Shown here in pieces: positions 51,035 to 59,790 of a stretch of 64,000 bases of DNA. Numbering within the stretch: the stretch's first letter is position 1; each line of letters starts with the position of its first letter. Source of the DNA: an uncultured Tateyamaria sp. (GTDB taxonomy: Bacteria; Pseudomonadota; Alphaproteobacteria; Rhodobacterales; Rhodobacteraceae); contig NZ_CANNES010000003.1 in the NCBI RefSeq assembly GCF_947503705.1, forward strand, positions 124,001 through 188,000. Reading direction: 5' to 3'. A program made the position numbers and the translations under genes. The notes below the pieces were generated by a model. It was not told the DNA's origin, made no database searches, and saw only the letters and a program-made list of their open reading frames with translations.

Positions 51035-53473
51035 TCAGAAAGGCACTCGCCAATCCCGCTTTTGCGGTTCCGGTGGCAGGCCCGCAGTGCTCATTAAACG
51101 CTCTGCCTCAGCGGCGAGCAGTTTTTCCTCGGCGAGGCCTTTGACCGGCACGCGGCCGACTTCAAGCATGAGCGGGGCGGCGAGAGGCGTGACGCGATCA
51201 AGTTCGATCAAGTCGATCCGCCCCTCAACGCGCGCGGCCATTTCCTCGATTCTGCCAAAATCAACGAGGCCCCGCATCGCTTCTTGTTGCGTGATGCTCA
51301 GCATCAGATGGTCGGGGTCGTATTTGGCCAGCGTGTCATAGAGGATATCGGACGAAAACGTGGCTTGTCGGCCGGATTTGCGGGCGGAGGGTGAATTGCG
51401 CTCAATCAGTCCGGCGATGGTTGCAGAAGCGCGAAAGGTCCGCTTCATGACGGCGTTGCCTGACAACCATCGTTCCAAACCGTCGCGCAAGCCGTTGATG
51501 TCAAAGAGAGGTCCGGGATCGCGGATCGGATCAAGCCCCCAGATCAGTGTTGCATAATCCGTCGCGAGAAACCCCAAAGGGTTTAGTCCCGTTTCCTCCA
51601 TCCGTTTCGTGAGCAATAGCCCGAGGGTCTGCATCGCGTTGCGCCCGGCAAAGCCGTAAACTGCGGTATGAACGCGACCATCATGGGGAAAGCTCTCGAT
51701 CAAGAGCCGACCCGGTTCAGGCAGCCGACTGACCTTGCGCTGCAGTTTCAGCCACTCGGCGGTATGCGGCGGCAGGTCGGGCCAGTCTTTTTGTTGAAAC
51801 ATCTCGATGATGCGGTGGCTGAGTTGGGTGGAGGTGGCGAATTTGGTGCCCAGAAAGGTCGCGATCTTGGGTTTCTTGGCGGCGTCCCGTGTCACTTGTA
51901 CCGTCATTTCGCGTAGACTGTCGTAACGCACGATTTGGCCACCGATCAGGAATGTATCGCCGGGCGTGAGGGTCGCGGCAAAGCCTTCCTCGATCTCGCC
52001 CAAAGGCTTGCCACCACGCCCCTTGAAGCGGACCTTGAGCGTGTCGGTGTCCTGGATCGTCCCGATGTTCATACGGATGCGTTGCGCGCTGCGCGGGTCG
52101 CGCAATTGCCAGAGGCCATCGGGACGCTGTTGCAACCGCTTCCACTGGTCATAGGCGCGCAACGCATAGCCGCCTGTGGCGCAGAAATCGAGGCAGGCGT
52201 CAAAATCAGCACGGCTGAGCGTGCTGTAGGCACCGACCGTCGTTACCTGGTCAAAGAGTGCGTTTGCGTTAAATGGCCCGGCGGCCGCGACGATCAGGAT
52301 GTGTTGGCATAGTACATCGCGTGGCCCGGGGCCGCGCGGATCGCCGTCAAGCGCACCTGCTTTGACCGCCTCTAGAGCCGCAACGCATTCCACCACTTCG
52401 AACCGGTTGGCGGGCACCAGAAGCGCCTTGGACGGGGCGTTATAGCGGTGATTGGCCCGCCCGATCCGCTGGACCAACCGCTTGACGTTCTTGGGCGCGC
52501 CAACCTGGATGATCAGGTCCACGTCGCCCCAATCAATGCCCAGATCAAGCGTGCCGGTGCAGACGATAGCCTTGAGGTGGCCTGCGACCATCGCCGCCTC
52601 AACCTTTTCGCGCTGTTGCCGATCAAGACTGCCATGGTGGATGCCGATGGGCAGTTGGTCGTCATTGGCAAGCCAGATGTTATGGAAATAGAGCTCGGCC
52701 TGCGCGCGGGTGTTGTGAAAGATCAGGGTGGTCTTGTGCTGTTTGACCTGCTCCAGAACTGCCGGGATTGCGTATTTGCCGCCCGAGCCGGACCACGGTG
52801 GCGCCTCTTCGGTTACCAGCATCTGGATGTCGGGGGCGGGACCGGGATCGGCATGGATGATCTGGCAGGGGTCGGGATGTTTGGCGAGCAGGTAGGCGAT
52901 GGCGTCCGGATCCTCAACCGTGGCCGACAGGCCTACTCGCTTGAGGTCTGGGCAGGTCGCTTGCAGCCGCGACAGCGCCAGAAACATCTGGTCCCCCCGT
53001 TTGCTTTCGGCGAGCGCATGGATTTCGTCTACAATCACCCGTCTCAGGCCCGCAAACATACGAGGCGCGTCCTCGTAACTGGTGAGCAGGGCAAGGCTTT
53101 CGGGGGTGGTCAGCAGGATGTGCGGCGGATCGGCCCGTTGCCGTTTCTTTTGGGTCTGGCTGGTGTCACCGGTTCGGTCCTCGATGCGAATGGGCAGGCC
53201 CATATCCTCGACCGGGGTACGTAAATTGCGCTTGATGTCAGCCGCCAGTGCCTTGAGCGGCGAGATATAGAGAGTATGCAGCCCTTTATGTGTTCCGTCA
53301 GCCAATTCGGCCAGCGAGGGTAGAAAACCGGCAAGTGTTTTGCCGCCGCCCGTGGGGGCGATGAGCAATAGGGCAGGGTCGGTCGCCCGGTCCAGCATCT
53401 CTTGCTGGTGCGGGTGGATCGACCAGCCTTTGGCGGCGAACCAGTCCTGAAACTGTTGCGGTATTTGGGCCAT
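51035..53473 (-). CDS. lhr: Lhr-type ligase-associated DEXH helicase
   Basis: An 812-residue SF2 helicase of the Lhr core type, which unwinds RNA:DNA and DNA duplexes 3' to 5' and is co-inherited with PdeM. Motif I is APTGGGKT (residues about 41-48), motif II DEIH (VIVDEIHALAESKRGDQMFL), motif VI QRIGRANHR, and the Lhr-specific winged helix and C-terminal parts (TFRASATIAGLIERNSP) follow. The shorter length compared with full-length Lhr (over 1400) is that of Lhr-core. The ATG at 53473 lacks a strong ribosome site. The exonuclease and ligase partners are not adjacent here. Confidence 0.9.
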   Translation of the reverse strand: MAQIPQQFQDWFAAKGWSIHPHQQEMLDRATDPALLLIAPTGGGKTLAGFLPSLAELADGTHKGLHTLYISPLKALAADIKRNLRTPVEDMGLPIRIEDRTGDTSQTQKKRQRADPPHILLTTPESLALLTSYEDAPRMFAGLRRVIVDEIHALAESKRGDQMFLALSRLQATCPDLKRVGLSATVEDPDAIAYLLAKHPDPCQIIHADPGPAPDIQMLVTEEAPPWSGSGGKYAIPAVLEQVKQHKTTLIFHNTRAQAELYFHNIWLANDDQLPIGIHHGSLDRQQREKVEAAMVAGHLKAIVCTGTLDLGIDWGDVDLIIQVGAPKNVKRLVQRIGRANHRYNAPSKALLVPANRFEVVECVAALEAVKAGALDGDPRGPGPRDVLCQHILIVAAAGPFNANALFDQVTTVGAYSTLSRADFDACLDFCATGGYALRAYDQWKRLQQRPDGLWQLRDPRSAQRIRMNIGTIQDTDTLKVRFKGRGGKPLGEIEEGFAATLTPGDTFLIGGQIVRYDSLREMTVQVTRDAAKKPKIATFLGTKFATSTQLSHRIIEMFQQKDWPDLPPHTAEWLKLQRKVSRLPEPGRLLIESFPHDGRVHTAVYGFAGRNAMQTLGLLLTKRMEETGLNPLGFLATDYATLIWGLDPIRDPGPLFDINGLRDGLERWLSGNAVMKRTFRASATIAGLIERNSPSARKSGRQATFSSDILYDTLAKYDPDHLMLSITQQEAMRGLVDFGRIEEMAARVEGRIDLIELDRVTPLAAPLMLEVGRVPVKGLAEEKLLAAEAERLMSTAGLPPEPQKRDWRVPF

Positions 53474-53536
53474 GGCGCGCAATGTAGCGGATGGCGGGGC
53501 GGGGGCCAGTCCTCAAACGGTGCAACGACGGGGCCA

Positions 53537-53579
53537 GCCCCTGATTGGACTTTGGCTGGACCAATTGAAAATCAGGGGC
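53537..53579 (-). terminator. candidate hairpin at the end of the HIBADH-family gene
   Basis: GCCCCTGATT and AATCAGGGGC form a 10-bp stem with a 23-base loop that holds an extra TTGG/CCAA pairing. It overlaps the stop codon of the 53572-54360 gene. No T-run on the minus strand, so termination is only suggested. Confidence 0.35.
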
Positions 53580-54360
53580 GCGGTTTGAGGGCGTGGATTG
53601 TATCCTGAATCGTGCGCGGCAATGCTTGATCCGCGCCCTCCGGGGCCGCATCGAGGGCGGCGGCCACGTCCTTGACCAAAATGCCAATCGTATTGTCGGG
53701 CGCAAAGCCGTCGCGCGCAAATTCTATGCTGTCAAAGCCTGAGGCAAGCCAGTTCTGACCCGACGAAGTATGGATAAGTTGAAGCAATTTGTCTTGATCG
53801 AGGCCTGTTGCATCAGCCCAATCCAAGACCAGACGCGTCATGGCCGTGTGCGAGGCCGCCAACATGTTGTTGAGCACTTTGGCCTGCATTCCTGCCCCAA
53901 AATCACCCATGTGGTGAAAGTGCTGCCCCATCAGGGCGAGCAGGGGGATGGCATCGTCGATATCCGCCGACGTGCCGCCCAGCATGAAGCTGAGTGCGCG
54001 ATTTTCGGCCGCGACCTGCGCGCCGGACACTGGGGCGTCGATCAGGGTGATGTGATCGGGGATGCGGGCGCGCAAATCGCGCACATAGCGAGGTGACAGG
54101 GTCGAACAGATGAAGATGCGCGCCAAGTTGGGGGCTGTACCAATCAGGTTCTGTTTGTCGAATAGCAGCGCATCGGTTTCGGCAGCGTCCCGTACTACGC
54201 TGAACAGCGTCTCGAGCCGAGGGGCAAAGGCCATCACGTTGCCGGCGATGTGCCCCACTCCCTTGTCGACCACGTCAAATCCGATGGCACCTGTGCCCCC
54301 GTCCCGCAGAGCCGCCAACATTGGCCCGCCCATACGTCCGCAGCCTGCAAGGCCGATCAT
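53572..54360 (-). CDS. 3-hydroxyisobutyrate dehydrogenase-family oxidoreductase
   Basis: A 262-residue NAD(P)-dependent beta-hydroxyacid dehydrogenase. The dinucleotide fold starts at once (MIGLAGCGRMGGPMLAAL, GxGxMG), DAPVSGAQVAAENRALSFMLGG is the substrate-binding signature of the family (DAPVSGG), and KVLNNMLAASHTA carries the catalytic lysine. It lacks some C-terminal residues compared with 290-300-residue members. The substrate is open. Its ATG overlaps the AAA ATPase stop (4 bases), so the two are co-translated. Confidence 0.85.
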   Translation of the reverse strand: MIGLAGCGRMGGPMLAALRDGGTGAIGFDVVDKGVGHIAGNVMAFAPRLETLFSVVRDAAETDALLFDKQNLIGTAPNLARIFICSTLSPRYVRDLRARIPDHITLIDAPVSGAQVAAENRALSFMLGGTSADIDDAIPLLALMGQHFHHMGDFGAGMQAKVLNNMLAASHTAMTRLVLDWADATGLDQDKLLQLIHTSSGQNWLASGFDSIEFARDGFAPDNTIGILVKDVAAALDAAPEGADQALPRTIQDTIHALKPRP

Positions 54361-55664
54361 TTGACGATATGTTCGTCCTTGACGAACATGTTAGCCCAGG
54401 CGCGATCCAGCAGATCGGGACGCATTTGCAGGGGGATGCCTTCGAAATTGCAGATTGCCACCATCTGATCGATTAAAAAGTTTGGCTGATAGTTGGCATA
54501 GACATTGTCGATTGTCGGATATTTGACTTTGAGCAGATGGATAAGCGTGCTTTCGTCCAGTGGCATGCCCCGTTTCTTGGCGACCATGGCAAAGATCTTG
54601 AGGAAATTCGCCTGGTCCGGCCCGTCAATTTTGATCTTGAAGAAGATCCGACGAAGGGCGGCTTGGTCAAAGATCTCGTTCGGGTGGAAGTTGGTGGAGA
54701 AGATGACCAGCGTGTCAAAAGGCACTTCGAATTTTTCGCCCGATTGCAGGGCGAGGATGTCCTTGCTTTCCTCCAGAGGAACGATCCAGCGGTTCACGAG
54801 CGCCTGGGGCGGTTCGGCCTGACGGCCAAGGTCGTCCACGATGAAAATGCCGCCGGTGGATTTGAGCTGAAGCGGCGCCTGATAGGTCCGCGCCGTCGGG
54901 TTATAGACCAGATCAAGCATGTTCAGCGACAACTCACCGCCTGTGATCACGGTGGGGCGTTCGCATTTCACATAGCGTTTGTCATATTTGGTCACGCGGC
55001 GCAGGGACGTGGGGTCTTGTTCCTCTTCGCGGGCCAGCACGTGCACAATGGGATCATAGACCGTGATCACCTGGCCCGCATATTCAATAGCGCGGGGCAC
55101 ATAGACCTGATCGCCCAAAGCGTCGCGAATACCGTTGGAGATCGAGGACTTGCCGTTGCCGGGAGGGCCATACATCAGGATGGAGCGGCCGGCCGAAACG
55201 GCGGGCCCAAGCTGGTCCAACAGATCGTCGGGCAGGACCAGATGGCCCATGGCCCCTGTCAACTGGCCGCGGGTGACCATGATATTGCGGATCGACTGGC
55301 GCTTTACCTGTTCGCGGTAAACCTCCAGCGGGACGGGCATAGCACCGAAATATTCCGACTGTGCAAGGGCATCCAGCGCGCGGGCCTTGCCCAGATCGGT
55401 CAGTTGATAGCCCATCTCGTTGCCATTGTTGGCATTCAGCGTACCCGTCGCCTCGACCAGCCGTTGTTCGCGGCACATGTCGATCAATTCCTGCACCACC
55501 GGAATTGGCAGGCACATGGCAGGCGACAATTCGGACACGTTTTCCAACGTCTTGCGGAACATCGTCTTGAGAGTGATGTCGCGCATCATGACGATGGGCA
55601 GTCTCATATCTTCCAACCGCTTGGGCGCGGGAGGAGAAATCACATCGGTGGTGTGCATGTTCAT
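54357..55664 (-). CDS. AAA-type ATPase linked to the Tad region
   Basis: A 435-residue ATPase with an N-terminal helical/winged domain (residues 20-150, EMGYQLTDLGKARALDAL looks like a winged-helix end) and a AAA core: Walker A GPPGNGKS at 166-173, Walker B FIVDDL at 274-279 and an arginine-finger-like RRIFFKI later. I do not recognise a named function; proteins like this are annotated simply as AAA ATPases in Rhodobacteraceae. It lies 61 bases downstream of the prepilin peptidase on the same strand, so a role in pilus biogenesis or its control is plausible but inferred. A GAGG site precedes the ATG. Confidence 0.72.
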   Translation of the reverse strand: MNMHTTDVISPPAPKRLEDMRLPIVMMRDITLKTMFRKTLENVSELSPAMCLPIPVVQELIDMCREQRLVEATGTLNANNGNEMGYQLTDLGKARALDALAQSEYFGAMPVPLEVYREQVKRQSIRNIMVTRGQLTGAMGHLVLPDDLLDQLGPAVSAGRSILMYGPPGNGKSSISNGIRDALGDQVYVPRAIEYAGQVITVYDPIVHVLAREEEQDPTSLRRVTKYDKRYVKCERPTVITGGELSLNMLDLVYNPTARTYQAPLQLKSTGGIFIVDDLGRQAEPPQALVNRWIVPLEESKDILALQSGEKFEVPFDTLVIFSTNFHPNEIFDQAALRRIFFKIKIDGPDQANFLKIFAMVAKKRGMPLDESTLIHLLKVKYPTIDNVYANYQPNFLIDQMVAICNFEGIPLQMRPDLLDRAWANMFVKDEHIVK

Positions 55665-55725
55665 TTGGTCAGCCTCGGAAACTCTGCGCGATTTTGGGCA
55701 GGTCTACCGGGGCAATTCGGCCAAA

Positions 55726-56220
55726 TTATGTCCCGTATGCGGCGGCAAGCATCAGGTAAAGGGCGAGGGTAGGCCCCAGGGCCAGTCCCATGGGGAACTT
55801 GCGCCCCTGGTCCCAGCTGTCCCAATCCGGCGCAATGCGGCGCAGGGGCGTGAATTTGGCAATGCGGTGGGCAGCGAAGGCGGCGAGGAGCACGGCCGTA
55901 AAGATCACGATCAGCAATTGCAGGTCGCCCAAAGCAATGTAGGGCGCGGCGGCGGCGGCAAACTTTGCGTCACCTGCGCCCATGATGCCTGCCGCATTGG
56001 CCACGATGCCCGCCACCAACACGATGCCAAGCTGGGCCAGTTGCCACAGGTATACCTCAAAGGGCAGGACAAGCGGCCCGATCAGGGCAAAGACCAGCGC
56101 GATGGCGATCACCGTGCCATTGGCGATGCGCATCGCTTGCAGGTCGGTGAAGGCCACATAAAGGCACAATGGGATCAAAAAAGGCAGGAACCACAGGGCC
56201 GCCGTCGCCGAAAAGGCCAT
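55726..56220 (-). CDS. cpaA: prepilin peptidase CpaA/TadV
   Basis: A 164-residue membrane aspartic protease that cuts Flp prepilin. The two catalytic aspartates are D26 (YVAFTDLQAMRI) and D84 (MGAGDAKF), the GxGD motif. Hydrophobic helices cover most of the protein. Compared with type IV PilD it lacks the N-terminal methylase domain, as is normal for CpaA/TadV. The ATG at 56220 is 4 bases after the TPR lipoprotein gene. No flp pilin gene was seen within the window; it may lie beyond the right edge. Confidence 0.88.
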   Translation of the reverse strand: MAFSATAALWFLPFLIPLCLYVAFTDLQAMRIANGTVIAIALVFALIGPLVLPFEVYLWQLAQLGIVLVAGIVANAAGIMGAGDAKFAAAAAPYIALGDLQLLIVIFTAVLLAAFAAHRIAKFTPLRRIAPDWDSWDQGRKFPMGLALGPTLALYLMLAAAYGT

Positions 56221-56224
56221 CAGA

Positions 56225-57088
56225 TCAACCGTTTGCCACGTTTTCTTCGAGAGCGCGCAGCGAACGGACCGCGGCCTCAAAATGCTGAGGATGGGTGTCG
56301 ATGGCATCGCGCAAGAGGCCCTTGCCTGTGGACACATCCCCCTGTTTGATCGCCGTCAGGCCCAGAGTGTGCAACAATTGCGCCCGCTCGGTCTGGTCAA
56401 TTGGAATGACGGGGATGGCATAGTTGCGCTGTGCACCTCGGGCCAGGATTAGGTTGTTCTTGGCGGTAAACAGGGTCGGGTCCTGACGGATCGCATCGCC
56501 GAACAAGCGTTCGGCATCCTTGAAATCGCCGCGCGTCAACTTGGAATAGCCCCAGTTGTTCAAAACACCTGCCGGACGAGTTGTCAGGCCCACGGCGGTT
56601 TCATAGAAACTGTCGGCCTTCTTCCATTCCTTGTTGCTGTCGGCGATCAGCGCTTCAAGGCGGTAGCGTTTGAAGGTTTCAAAGGTGGGCGGCACCGTGT
56701 CCAGTTGCTCTTCGGCCCGGGCCCAATCGCCAGACCGTAGCAAAGCGTCTGCATAGTCCACGCGGTCGTCATTGGTGGCGCCGTCCATCTTGATGACTTT
56801 AGCGTAGGCGGGCACGGCTTCGGAAAAGCGCTTGGCGCGAATGAGGCTTTGGGCCAGGCCACGTTGCACGTCGATCCGGTCGGGTTGTTCCTTGGCGGTG
56901 CGGTTGAAATAGTTCACCGCCTCGTTGGGGTCAGCAACAGTCAACATCACGTCATTGAGGTTTGTCTCGTCCACGACGTTCACGTCCTGAAACGCACGTT
57001 CTACGGTTTCATCCGCATTTTGCTGTGCGCATGCAGACAAAGCCAGCGCGCCTGCCACGGACACGGCCAAAAACATAGGGTGGCGCAT
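56225..57088 (-). CDS. tadD: TPR lipoprotein, TadD-like
   Basis: A 287-residue lipoprotein (lipobox ALSAC, lipidated C20) with tetratricopeptide repeats over about residues 60-270 (AKRFSEAVPAYAKVIK, KKADSFYETAVGL, KDAERLFGDAIRQDP). TadD lipoproteins help the secretin reach the outer membrane. It follows a second TPR lipoprotein gene and precedes cpaA. A leaky separation of 84 bases from that gene suggests the same transcript. Which of the two is the functional TadD cannot be told; this one has the longer, better repeat set. Confidence 0.8.
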   Translation of the reverse strand: MRHPMFLAVSVAGALALSACAQQNADETVERAFQDVNVVDETNLNDVMLTVADPNEAVNYFNRTAKEQPDRIDVQRGLAQSLIRAKRFSEAVPAYAKVIKMDGATNDDRVDYADALLRSGDWARAEEQLDTVPPTFETFKRYRLEALIADSNKEWKKADSFYETAVGLTTRPAGVLNNWGYSKLTRGDFKDAERLFGDAIRQDPTLFTAKNNLILARGAQRNYAIPVIPIDQTERAQLLHTLGLTAIKQGDVSTGKGLLRDAIDTHPQHFEAAVRSLRALEENVANG

Positions 57089-57172
57089 GTTTGCGTCCTT
57101 TTTCCTGCTCGTTCACGCGAAGCTTTTGTTGCCTCGTCGCATCCTATATCGCACCCTGAGGCGCGTCCTCAA

Positions 57173-57739
57173 TTACAGAGCAGATCGTATCAGAAAGTCA
57201 CTGCTGCCGCGTCGCACGAGTTTATACTCGGTGTCATTGATCGGTAGGCTAACAGAATTTTCGGATTTTGCGAGAGCCAAGCGCAAATTATCCCGGATAA
57301 GTGTGCTTTCTCCGTCATCTAGGGCAAAGGCACGACGAAAAATCTCGATCGCTTCGCCGGTCTGGCCCCGCTCCATCAGCACGACGCCCAGATTGTTGAG
57401 GTCTTCGGGATAAGGGTCGTATTCCGTCGTGGCCCGACGCAGAAGCATTTCTGCCTGGTTCAACCGCCCCAGACCCAGATTGGCCGTGCCCAGGCCCGAT
57501 AAGACTTCGGCGCTGAACCCGCTGTTGAGGGCTGAGCGGTTGAAGGCCTTGATTGCCAATTCGTATTCACCCGCCGCGATCAGGCGGTGACCCACGTCAA
57601 TGCCGCTGACCGCCTCGCCGCGCGGATCAACGCCTGGGGCAAAGGGGCCGGTCTGCGACGCGTCAATGCCGCCCGATGAACAGGCGGCAAGACATAGTAT
57701 CAAAAGGGCGGCGGGCAGAGCCCGGATACGCACGCGCAT
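57173..57739 (-). CDS. second TPR lipoprotein of the Tad locus
   Basis: A 188-residue lipoprotein (lipobox LCLAAC, C20) with about three TPR motifs (AAGEYELAIKAFNRSAL, GRLNQAEMLLRRATTE, GQTGEAIEIFRRAF). Compared with its neighbour it is shorter and diverged. Such paired TPR lipoproteins are usual in roseobacter Tad loci, where they are thought to assist assembly of the outer-membrane pore. It lies 56 bases after tadC on the same strand. Confidence 0.78.
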   Translation of the reverse strand: MRVRIRALPAALLILCLAACSSGGIDASQTGPFAPGVDPRGEAVSGIDVGHRLIAAGEYELAIKAFNRSALNSGFSAEVLSGLGTANLGLGRLNQAEMLLRRATTEYDPYPEDLNNLGVVLMERGQTGEAIEIFRRAFALDDGESTLIRDNLRLALAKSENSVSLPINDTEYKLVRRGSSDFLIRSAL

Positions 57740-57795
57740 CGTGTCAGTTCTTTCCCGTTGCGCTATGCGCGGTTCCCGGTGTCGCGTTGCGGACG

Positions 57796-58767
57796 TCAGT
57801 TGCCCATATTGCCCAGCTGCGTGATCCCATGCACCGAAGGACCCACAAGGATGATCAACAGCGGCGGCACCGTCAGCATCATAGTGGCAAGCGTCATCTT
57901 GGTTGGCAACTTGTTTGCCGCTTCTTCGGCGCGCATCACGCGTTTGTCCCGCATCTCGCCCGCATAGACCCGCAGGGCGTCCGCAATGGAGGTACCAAAG
58001 CTGGCCGATTGCACCAGAACGGTAACGAAGGAGGCCACATCCTGCACACCACAGCGTTCAGCCATGTCGTTGAGAACCGTAACCTTGTCCTTGCCCGCCT
58101 TCATCTCGTAGCTGACGACCTTGAACTCTTCCGCCAGGGCAGGGAAGGAGGCCTGCAACTCATTGGCGACCCTGGTGATGGATTGGTCCAGCGATTGGCC
58201 GGCCTCAACGCAGACCAGCATCATGTCGAGGCTGTCGGGAAAGCCTTGGGTGATCTGTTCCTTGCGCTCCTCGACGCGCCGTGTGATCCAGTATTGCGGC
58301 AGGTAATAACCCACGCCACCGGGGCCGACGGTGTACATGATGATCTTTTGCGTGGTCATCCCGTCGGTGCCCACGATGAAATTCACATAGACCACACCCC
58401 CCAGAAGGCCCAAAAGCCCCAATATGAACTGCGCCGCATGGAATATCCGCACCGCATCGCGCGACTGATAGCCCGCCTGGCGGAGGGTCAATTGCCGCTT
58501 GCTCAGTTCCGCCACGTCCTGTGGTTCGAGAAAGTTCGAGAACTTGTCGAGCTTTTCGTTATGGGCACCCTGGCGCAGGTTCTTTTTGTCGGACCCAGAG
58601 ATTGCCGTGCCTGCCTTGACGTTCCGCTTGAGCTTGGCCAGCGGGTCTTCGGGCTGGCGGATCATCATGATCGCAACGATGGCAATCATCATGATGCCCA
58701 GCACGCCCACGATCACGATGGGCCCAAGGGGGCCAAGCGCGTCGGTGATCAATGTCATAAAATCCAT
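57796..58767 (-). CDS. tadC: TadC, inner-membrane platform protein
   Basis: A 323-residue polytopic protein with an N-terminal membrane pair (about 10-35), a GspF/T2SSF domain (residues 150-290; DSLDMMLVCVEAGQSLDQSI, ASFGTSIADALRVYAGEMR) and C-terminal helices. TadB and TadC together form the membrane platform on which the TadA motor acts. It starts 10 bases after tadB. Length and motifs are typical. Confidence 0.9.
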   Translation of the reverse strand: MDFMTLITDALGPLGPIVIVGVLGIMMIAIVAIMMIRQPEDPLAKLKRNVKAGTAISGSDKKNLRQGAHNEKLDKFSNFLEPQDVAELSKRQLTLRQAGYQSRDAVRIFHAAQFILGLLGLLGGVVYVNFIVGTDGMTTQKIIMYTVGPGGVGYYLPQYWITRRVEERKEQITQGFPDSLDMMLVCVEAGQSLDQSITRVANELQASFPALAEEFKVVSYEMKAGKDKVTVLNDMAERCGVQDVASFVTVLVQSASFGTSIADALRVYAGEMRDKRVMRAEEAANKLPTKMTLATMMLTVPPLLIILVGPSVHGITQLGNMGN

Positions 58768-58777
58768 GACGGTCTCC

Positions 58778-59743
58778 TTACACTTTGATGTTTGTCAGGA
58801 CGCGCATGACAAAGAGGTTGATGGCCAGAAAGATACCCACGGCGAAACAGGCCGGGATGAAGTAGGGGTGGTCTCGGACCTCGTCGTAGTAGTGCGGATC
58901 GCCGATGTTGATCACCACCAGGGCGACGATGGGGAAGGCCGACAGGAACTTGCCTGACCACTTCGCCTCGGCCGTGATCGCCTTGACCCTGCGGAACAAG
59001 CGGAAACGAGCGCGGATCACCTTGGCAAGACCGGCGAGGATCTCGGCCAGGTTACCACCTGATTGCTGCTGGATCGTCACGGCAACGGCGAGAAAGCGCA
59101 AATCCTGCATGTCGAGCCGTTCGGCCATGTCCTTGAGGGCATCGCCCACATCGCGGCCAAAGGCGCTTTCGTCCGCGATCACCCCGAATTCAGAGGCAAG
59201 CGGGTCTTGGACTTCCTTCGCAACAATCTGGATCGCAGAGCTGAAGGGGTGGCCGACCTTGAGCGAGCGGACCATAAGTTCGACCGCGTCGGGCAATTGT
59301 TCCTCGATCATGGCCATGCGTTTGCCAGCCTTGGATGACACCCAGAAATAGACCGCCCCGATGCCGATCCCGACCGACAGGAGGGCACGCACAGGCGTGT
59401 CTGTCTCGGTGCCGACACTCAGGCCGATAAAGGCCACAACCGACACGCCGCCCATCACCATGATGAGTTGGGTGGGGGTAAAGGCGATGGATGCCTTTTG
59501 GGCCTTGTCCGCAAGCAGGGAATAAAGCGGGATAGACCGCGCGCCCATATGCTGCTGCATCTCTTTGCGCAGCTGTTCGAGAACTTCTTCGCGGCGGCCG
59601 CCAGCCTTGTTCAGCATTTCAAGACGGCGGTTCACGCGGCTGTTGAGGCTGATGGATTTGCCAAAGGCAACCAAGTACAGGCCCTCGACCAGGACCAGCA
59701 CGCCGATGAATATTAGGCCGTAGATAATGGGTTCTGCGCTCAT
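58778..59743 (-). CDS. tadB: TadB, inner-membrane platform protein
   Basis: A 321-residue polytopic protein homologous to TadC with an N-terminal helix (about 5-25), a pair of central helices (90-130), the T2SSF segment (DAVELMVRSLKVGHPFSSAI, RDVGDALKDMAERLDMQDL) and C-terminal helices. It works with TadC as the pilus platform. It lies between tadA (47 bases upstream) and tadC, the standard order. Confidence 0.9.
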   Translation of the reverse strand: MSAEPIIYGLIFIGVLVLVEGLYLVAFGKSISLNSRVNRRLEMLNKAGGRREEVLEQLRKEMQQHMGARSIPLYSLLADKAQKASIAFTPTQLIMVMGGVSVVAFIGLSVGTETDTPVRALLSVGIGIGAVYFWVSSKAGKRMAMIEEQLPDAVELMVRSLKVGHPFSSAIQIVAKEVQDPLASEFGVIADESAFGRDVGDALKDMAERLDMQDLRFLAVAVTIQQQSGGNLAEILAGLAKVIRARFRLFRRVKAITAEAKWSGKFLSAFPIVALVVINIGDPHYYDEVRDHPYFIPACFAVGIFLAINLFVMRVLTNIKV

Positions 59744-59790
59744 TTGTCTTAGTCCTCAAGTCGTGACGCGGTAGGGCATCTCTGGTTCTT

